A stretch of 64,000 bases of DNA from Thalassobius sp034670005 (GTDB taxonomy: Bacteria; Pseudomonadota; Alphaproteobacteria; Rhodobacterales; Rhodobacteraceae). This document shows positions 58,984 to 64,000 of this stretch, one piece after another (within the stretch, counting starts at the first letter, position 1; each line of letters begins with the position of its first letter). The DNA lies in contig NZ_JAXMOH010000013.1 of NCBI RefSeq assembly GCF_034670005.1, positions 1-64,000 of the forward strand, written 5' to 3'. A program made the translations under genes and the position numbers. Below the pieces are notes generated by a model. That model saw only the letters and a list, made by a program, of their open reading frames with translations, did not search any database and had not been told where the DNA came from.

Positions 58984-60231
58984 TCAGAGTTCTTGCTTAA
59001 CAACTTTGAAGAACTTGCCGGCGAGAACCGAAAGTCCGGCAGCGCTGAAGCTGAACAGTGCCCCCATTTTCGCAGCGTCCTGAACCGGTCCGCCGGGGAA
59101 AGCGACCGAGGCCACGAACAGCGACACGGTAAAACCGATAGCCGCCACGCAGCCGATCACCAGCAAATCAACGGTGCGCATGCCCTGCGGCAGACCGAGG
59201 CGCAGAACATGTGCGCCAATGACGCCGAAGATCAGGATCCCGACGGGCTTGCCAAGCAACAGACCGAATAGCACCAGATAGGTCGGTTCCGAAATCGATG
59301 AAAACTCCACCCCTGCATTCAGCAATCCAAAGAAGAACAGGATGATTTCAACGGGATGTTTCAACAAATGTTCGATCTGGTTCAGCAAATCCGACAAATA
59401 CTGTTCGGCTTCGCTGAAAATGCCAAAGGCGCGATCGGCATGTGGAATGGTCGGCACAATTGGCAACAGACCCAAAGCGGGGTGAATGCCGGCTTCCTGA
59501 AATCCAAACCAGCTGGCGCAGCCAGCGATCAGATAGGGCCAGAAGTTTAGCTTTTGCCGCACCCAGGTCGAGTTCGGACGGGCGTGGTTGCCGCGATCCA
59601 GATACCGTGGCAGCCAGTTTGCCAGCACAAAAACGGCAATCGCGGCACCCAGTGACAGCAGCAGCCATTCCGGCGCCAATTCAGATGACGGATAGAATAT
59701 GGCCAGAATGATCAGCCCGGCGGCATCGTCTGCAATCGCCAGCAGGAGCAGGAAGCGGACGGCAGGATGACCAGCGCCAAAGACCATTCTGCCAACCAGA
59801 TAGGAAAACGCGATATCGGTGGCGGTCGGGATCGCCCAGCCATTTTGAACGTCGCTGTAGGTATCGGGCCAGATAAAATAAGCCATGCCCAGATAGACTG
59901 CAATTGGTCCCAACATACCGCCCACAGTGGCGAAAAGCGGCGTTGCCGCCTTTTTCCCCCGCAACGACCCGTTTTTCAGGATGATGGCTTCCCAGACTTC
60001 TTTTGCGGCAATGGCAAAGAAAAACGCCATCAACACATCGTTGACGAGATAATGCAAAGTCAGGGTGCGATGGCCGTCATGCAGATGACCGATCGGCGCA
60101 TAGTCCCAGATCGCAAAATCGACAAGTTGGTGATAGCTGTGCGCGTCCAGATTTGCCCAAATCAAGGCTGCCACTGCACCGAAAATCAGCAGCAGGGAGT
60201 AGTTGGTTAAGAAGTTCCAGACGCGATACAT
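58984..60231 (-). CDS. nhaA: Na+/H+ antiporter NhaA
   Basis: A 415-residue inner-membrane antiporter with about twelve helices that expels sodium in exchange for protons. Conserved acidic sites are visible: ATDIAFS (the helix-IV Asp) and LLLLAIADDAAGL (the Asp pair of helix V). FFGLLNAGVEF and LLGKPVGI complete the pattern. The start MYRVWNFLTNYS at 60231 has GGAG upstream; an in-frame extension to 60270 lacks one. Salt extrusion fits a marine organism, in agreement with Rhodobacterales. Confidence 0.93.
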   Translation of the reverse strand: MYRVWNFLTNYSLLLIFGAVAALIWANLDAHSYHQLVDFAIWDYAPIGHLHDGHRTLTLHYLVNDVLMAFFFAIAAKEVWEAIILKNGSLRGKKAATPLFATVGGMLGPIAVYLGMAYFIWPDTYSDVQNGWAIPTATDIAFSYLVGRMVFGAGHPAVRFLLLLAIADDAAGLIILAIFYPSSELAPEWLLLSLGAAIAVFVLANWLPRYLDRGNHARPNSTWVRQKLNFWPYLIAGCASWFGFQEAGIHPALGLLPIVPTIPHADRAFGIFSEAEQYLSDLLNQIEHLLKHPVEIILFFFGLLNAGVEFSSISEPTYLVLFGLLLGKPVGILIFGVIGAHVLRLGLPQGMRTVDLLVIGCVAAIGFTVSLFVASVAFPGGPVQDAAKMGALFSFSAAGLSVLAGKFFKVVKQEL

Positions 60232-60401
60232 GTAATCTCCAACCTCTAGCCCTTGGAATTTTCGCGACAATTAGGCGAATTAGCGTGGATCGGCAAGGTT
60301 TTACGCAGCTAAAATTGATAGATAGCGGCGTCCGGGCCACGAAAGAACGGCTACAGGCGCTTGCTTGCCGATGACGCGTTCTCGTTTGGTGCGGACAATG
60401 C

Positions 60402-61013
60402 TTATGGATTATGCGGCTGTCCGATCCGGTTAGAGTTCATCGCGGCGCGCACCGCTGCTTTCAGTTCTGGCAGCAGTTCGGTTTCAAACCAGGGATTGCG
60501 GCGCAGCCAGCCGGTGTTGCGCCAGGACGGGTGCGGCAACACAAAGATGCCGGGCGCGTAGTTTTGCCAGTTTCGCACGGTCTCTGTCAGCGGGCCTTTC
60601 ACTCCGAGATGGTTGCGATGGGCATAAGCCCCGACCAGAACCCTGAGCTGTAGCGCTGGCAGAGCCGCCATCACCCTTTCTTGCCATGTCCCGGCGCAGA
60701 TCGGCGGTGGCGGCAGGTCGGCGCGTTTGGCGCTGTAACCCGGAAAGCAGAATGCCGCCGGTACGCAGGCGACACGATCCAGGTCGTAGAATTCCTCGGG
60801 GCTGAGGCCCAGCCAATCTCGTAGCCGGTCGCCGGAGCGGTCGAAGAACGGCTTACCTGTCTCATGCACTCGCAGTCCTGGTGCCTGGCCCGCGACGAGC
60901 ACCCGGGCCGAGGGCCGGAACCACGGGACCGGACGAGGGGCGTGCCGGGTTGCTGTCGCGGCGAAACGGTCTGCGCAGATGCGGCAGGCGGCGATGTCTT
61001 CGGTCAGGCCCAT
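60402..61013 (-). CDS. Uracil-DNA glycosylase family protein
   Basis: A 203-residue protein of the uracil-DNA glycosylase superfamily. A cluster of cysteines at the N-terminus (CRICADRF) might hold part of a metal site. The active-site region is GQAPGLRVHETGKPFFDRSGDRLRDWLG, and the substrate-side loop is LPHPSWRNTGWL. Unlike classic families 1 and 4, the GQDPYH and GEAPG motifs are changed, so activity on uracil is uncertain. GAGGAAAG precedes the start. It is divergent from the sseB-like gene across 95 bp. Confidence 0.75.
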   Translation of the reverse strand: MGLTEDIAACRICADRFAATATRHAPRPVPWFRPSARVLVAGQAPGLRVHETGKPFFDRSGDRLRDWLGLSPEEFYDLDRVACVPAAFCFPGYSAKRADLPPPPICAGTWQERVMAALPALQLRVLVGAYAHRNHLGVKGPLTETVRNWQNYAPGIFVLPHPSWRNTGWLRRNPWFETELLPELKAAVRAAMNSNRIGQPHNP

Positions 61014-61108
61014 GTATCTTTCCTCGTCCTGCGACTATTCGCGGGGCGGTTTATGCTTGCTCAAAGATGGGGGCCGAAGTACCGCAGGGCAAGCGGAAAG
61101 GATGACCG

Positions 61109-61900
61109 ATGACCGACCTGACAGCACTGGACAACGCCCATGCCGCTATGGCGATGGATGATGCGAATGACGCGGCAAGACTGCGGTTTTACGAACGTCT
61201 TGCCGATAGTGAGCTGTTTTTGTTGCTGAGCGAAGAGCCCGTGGACGATAACGTGACGCCCGAACTGTTCGACCAGTCCGATCACCGGTTCGTGCTGGTC
61301 TTCGACCGCGAGGAGCGGCTGACGCAATTCACCGGCTCCCCTGCACCCTACGCCGCCCTGTCAGGGCGGGTGATTGCCGGGCTGCTGGCAGGACAGGGGA
61401 TCGGACTAGGGGTCAATCTGGATGTCGCGCCCTCGTCAATCCTGATCCCGCCCGAGGCGGTCAACTGGTTGGCCGAAACCTTGGGTCATGCGCCGGAAGA
61501 AGCCGAGGCTCGGATCGAGGAAATCGGTCGCCCGGTCGGTTTGCCCGAAGCTCTGCTACAGGGTTTGGATGCCAAGCTCGCCACTGCGGCAGGGTTGGCG
61601 CATTCGGCCTATCTGGCTGCGGCGACATACGAAGGCGGCGGTCGCAACCATCTGCTTACCTTTGTCGATGCCGTGCCGGGGGCCGAAGAGGCGCTGGCCA
61701 AGGCGGTGTCAGAAGCCCTGACATTTTCTGGTGTCGAAGCCGGGGCGCTGGATGTCAGTTTCGTGCGGGCCAGCGATCCGCTGGCGGCGAAACTGGCACA
61801 ATGGGGATTGCGGTTCGATCTGCCGCAGCCGGAACAGCCTCAGGAAATCGGTCGCACCGCGCCCGGATCGGACCCGGACAAGCCCCCCATTCTGCGCTGA
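61109..61900 (+). CDS. SseB family protein
   Basis: A 263-residue soluble protein. It begins TALDNAHAAM and carries the SseB N-terminal segment with RLADSELFLLL, VLVFDREERLTQF and LIPPEAVNWLAE, then a C-terminal domain with LLTFVDAVPGAEEALAKAV. The family is linked to type III secretion only by name; housekeeping members of unknown role are widespread. No secretion genes are near. GGAAAGGA precedes the start. It converges on the ghrA-like gene with a small hairpin at its end. Confidence 0.8.
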   Translation: MTDLTALDNAHAAMAMDDANDAARLRFYERLADSELFLLLSEEPVDDNVTPELFDQSDHRFVLVFDREERLTQFTGSPAPYAALSGRVIAGLLAGQGIGLGVNLDVAPSSILIPPEAVNWLAETLGHAPEEAEARIEEIGRPVGLPEALLQGLDAKLATAAGLAHSAYLAAATYEGGGRNHLLTFVDAVPGAEEALAKAVSEALTFSGVEAGALDVSFVRASDPLAAKLAQWGLRFDLPQPEQPQEIGRTAPGSDPDKPPILR

Positions 61901-61971
61901 TCGCGTGTCGCACCATACAGCGCGTCTGCTTTGCTGGCCCATTGACCAACAGCGGGGCTTGCCGGGGTTTC

Positions 61972-62904
61972 CTAGTACCCCGCCCTACGATCCACCAGAT
62001 GTAAAAACGGCTCTCCTGCCTCTCCGCGCCGGATGTTTTCGGCGATCACTTCCGAAGCGGTTTCAGGACGCGTTTCCGATGCGATATGCGGCGTCACCGT
62101 CACATTCGGATGCGCCCAGTAGGCATGTTCGGCTGGCAGAGGCTCAACGCGGAACACATCGAGCGTAGCACCGGCGATCTTGCCATCGTCCAGTGCGTCC
62201 AGCAACGCGTCGTCATCGATCAACTGACCACGGCCGGGATTTACCACGAAGGCCCCTTGTGGCATCCAGCTCAGGCTTTCGGAATTCAGCACATTTTCAG
62301 TGGCCGGGGTGAAGGGCAGCAGCAATACCAGGATATCGGCCTGTTCCAGCGTCGCTTTCAGCCCGGCGTCTCCGGAATAGCAATTGATGCCGTCAATCTG
62401 TTTAGGAGTGCGGCTCCAGCCGCTGACCGGAAATCCCAATTCGGCCAAAGCCTGCGCGCAGGCGCTTCCAAGCGCGCCAAGCCCCAGCACGCTAACCCGT
62501 CGGTCGCGCGCCAGCGGCGGCACCCGGGGTAGCCAGTCGCCGTCCTGATGCCGGAGCGTGTAATCGATATCCAGGTGATGGCGCAGCACATGGCCAGTCA
62601 CCCATTCCGTCATGCCCTGCGTCAGACCGAAATCGACCATACGGGCCAACGGTATGGTCAAGGTTTCGTTGTTGGTGATCGATTCCACCCCGGCCCAGAG
62701 GTTCAAAACGGCCTTGGCGCGACTAAAGGGGGTGAAATCCTGCAGCGGACTCGAAGGCGCATAAACGATATAATCCACGTCTTCCGGCGGCAGATCGCGC
62801 GACAGGTTGGCGGTGACCCCGGCATCGGTCAGCGCCTTTTCCAATGGGCCCTTGTAGACGTCCCAATTGGTGTCGTTATGGGCGAACAGAACATTGACCG
62901 GCAT
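61972..62904 (-). CDS. D-2-hydroxyacid dehydrogenase, GhrA-like
   Basis: A 310-residue NAD(P)-dependent reductase of the glyoxylate/hydroxypyruvate reductase A type. The NADP-binding GLGALGSACAQALAELGF motif, VVNPGRGQLIDDDAL with the catalytic arginine region, and VTPHIASETRPETA with the catalytic His are seen. It probably reduces glyoxylate and hydroxypyruvate in the cytosol. CGAGG precedes the start. The gene begins 3 bp after the rodA stop, so it is co-transcribed with rodA, a pairing without obvious functional reason. Confidence 0.88.
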   Translation of the reverse strand: MPVNVLFAHNDTNWDVYKGPLEKALTDAGVTANLSRDLPPEDVDYIVYAPSSPLQDFTPFSRAKAVLNLWAGVESITNNETLTIPLARMVDFGLTQGMTEWVTGHVLRHHLDIDYTLRHQDGDWLPRVPPLARDRRVSVLGLGALGSACAQALAELGFPVSGWSRTPKQIDGINCYSGDAGLKATLEQADILVLLLPFTPATENVLNSESLSWMPQGAFVVNPGRGQLIDDDALLDALDDGKIAGATLDVFRVEPLPAEHAYWAHPNVTVTPHIASETRPETASEVIAENIRRGEAGEPFLHLVDRRAGY

Positions 62905-62907
62905 GTG

Positions 62908-64000
62908 TTACCTCGGCTTGTGAATATGTGCGCTTTGAACCAAACCGAAAGCGGCCAGAAGTACAAGCATTGCCGACCCACCATAACTGACCAGCGGTAG
63001 TGGCACCCCTACCACCGGCGCCAACCCCATTACCATCGACATGTTGACGGCGAAGAACAGGAAGAACGTCACCGCGACGCCCAGCGTCAGCAGGGACGAA
63101 AACCGGTCCTTGTTCGACATGGCCGATGAAATGCAAAAGATGATGATCAGAAGGTATAACGTCAGCAACGAAAAGGCACCGAGGAACCCGAACTCTTCGG
63201 CCAGGGTGGTAAAGATGAAATCGGTATGTTTTTCGGGCAGGAAGTTCAGACGCGACTGGGTGCCCTGCATGAAGCCGCGCCCGGCCCAGCCGCCGGACCC
63301 GAGCGCGATCTTTGACTGGGTGATGTGATAGCCCGCGCCCAGCGGATCGCTGGACGGATCAAGGAAGGTATCGATCCTGCGGTATTGGTAATCCTTCAAC
63401 AATTGCCAGCCGGTGCCCCGGGATTGAAATACGGCGGTTACCAACCCCATTCCCATCCCGATCACGGCAGCGAAATAACCCCAATGTACACCTGCGAAAA
63501 ACATCATCGACGCTCCGGCAAAAACCAGCAGCAAAGAGGTGCCCAAATCGGGTTGCTTCAGAACCATCGCGGTTGGCAGCAGGATCAGAAACACCGGGAT
63601 CGCCACCCAGACCGGCCGCGACACTCGTTTCAGAGGCAACCAGTCGTAATATGCCGCAAGCAGCATTACCAAGGTGATCTTGGCCAATTCCGAAGGTTGC
63701 AGCCGCATGAACCCCAGATCAATCCAACGCTGCGCGCCCATTCCCACTGCGCCGAACAAATCGACAAAAAGCAGCAATAACAGCGCTCCGAAATAGGCAA
63801 CCCCGGCCACGTTGCGCCAGAACCAGATCGGCACCATACCGATCATCACCATGACCACCATGCCGACGGCAAACCGTTTCATCTGCGGCGCTGCCCAGGG
63901 CGTGAAGGACCCGCCCGCCACAGAATACAGCATCAGAAACCCGAAACTTGCCACCGCGGTCAGCAACAGCGCCAATGGCCAGTTAAGATAAAGCAGCTTG
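62908..64000 (-). CDS. rodA: Rod shape-determining protein RodA, 5' end missing
   Basis: Partial SEDS-family peptidoglycan glycosyltransferase. The visible part covers about nine membrane helices, with GAQRWIDLGFMRLQPSELAKI (the conserved RW...QPSE region), HTDFIFTTLAEEFGFLG and the C-terminal VPLPLVSYGGSAM. The frame stays open to the window edge and reads LLYLNWPLALLL just inside it, so the true start lies beyond base 64000. A TTG at 63975 is not a start. RodA acts with PBP2 in cylindrical wall synthesis. Confidence 0.93.
   Translation of the reverse strand, partial: KLLYLNWPLALLLTAVASFGFLMLYSVAGGSFTPWAAPQMKRFAVGMVVMVMIGMVPIWFWRNVAGVAYFGALLLLLFVDLFGAVGMGAQRWIDLGFMRLQPSELAKITLVMLLAAYYDWLPLKRVSRPVWVAIPVFLILLPTAMVLKQPDLGTSLLLVFAGASMMFFAGVHWGYFAAVIGMGMGLVTAVFQSRGTGWQLLKDYQYRRIDTFLDPSSDPLGAGYHITQSKIALGSGGWAGRGFMQGTQSRLNFLPEKHTDFIFTTLAEEFGFLGAFSLLTLYLLIIIFCISSAMSNKDRFSSLLTLGVAVTFFLFFAVNMSMVMGLAPVVGVPLPLVSYGGSAMLVLLAAFGLVQSAHIHKPR

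Noticed and set aside
61961..61985. Terminator hairpin GGGGT/ACCCC between sseB-like and ghrA-like genes
   Set aside because: The stem is only 5 bp and overlaps the ghrA-like stop codon; too weak to list.
1..64000. CRISPR arrays, tRNA or rRNA genes, complete IS elements, prophage or integron
   Set aside because: No regularly spaced repeats, tRNA T-arm signatures, transposase, integrase or phage structural genes could be recognised.

Overview
The window is a stretch of chromosome from an alphaproteobacterium, most likely of the order Rhodobacterales (Roseobacter group). The basis is a GcrA cell-cycle regulator, a CcrM-type GANTC site and CtrA-like half-sites (TTAACCAT), a MeaB GTPase, three small CxxC proteins of the DUF6455 kind, a class II histone-deacetylase-like enzyme, and the high-GC codon use throughout. 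Almost everything is ordinary core genome: about 60 protein genes on both strands, no tRNA or rRNA, no CRISPR array, no complete insertion sequence and no prophage.

Layout. Bases 1-400 look unlike the rest (about 53% GC by hand count, no credible gene) and end at a short gene remnant. 0.6-4.6 kb: luciferase-like monooxygenase, hybrid histidine kinase and a small exported protein. 5.2-10.6 kb: DUF4202, HDAC-like enzyme, YggU, a small protein, lipoprotein metallopeptidase, IMPACT-family protein, three tandem DUF6455 genes, dgkA. 10.6-16.9 kb: rimO, AsmA-like protein, lytic transglycosylase, argD-argF. 17.1-20.8 kb: ABC-2 permease, gcrA, phosphate permease, NUDIX. 20.9-25.3 kb: hrpB, meaB, an ABC-exporter remnant, rpmB. 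25.3-31 kb: copper-chaperone pair, cobB sirtuin, tyrosine phosphatase, ilvE, L,D-transpeptidase, trpS, rhomboid-like protein. 31-40.5 kb: an operon of PBP activator, glnD and murJ, opposed by rsmI-yraN and gshB, then comM. 40.5-47 kb: GST, a cobU-phosphatase pair, rpoH-chaN, coaBC-dut-moeB. 47-54.4 kb: M3 peptidase, FAD oxidoreductase and a four-gene polyamine-type ABC importer. 54.7-64 kb: phosphomannomutase, kpsE/kpsT-like capsule export genes, nhaA, a uracil-DNA-glycosylase-like protein, sseB-like gene, a ghrA-like gene and the 3' part of rodA, which runs off the right edge.

How the genes work together. Several clusters concern the envelope: PBP activator, MurJ, RodA, lytic transglycosylase, L,D-transpeptidase, AsmA-like protein, DgkA and KpsE/KpsT. 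Others concern nitrogen and arginine (GlnD, ArgD, ArgF, IlvE, the ABC importer) and stress or cell-cycle control (RpoH, GcrA, hybrid kinase). The most informative signals are non-coding. They are a promoter followed by a terminator-like hairpin in the gcrA leader, a triple PhoB-type repeat in reverse orientation upstream of the phosphate permease, paired CtrA-like half-sites upstream of comM, and a composite element (T-core, AAGAAGAAG box, G/C hairpin) found past the 3' ends of argD, trpS and the phosphomannomutase gene. I see no clear new multi-gene defence or biosynthetic system. The closest candidates are the three-gene DUF6455 cluster and the composite 3'-end element.
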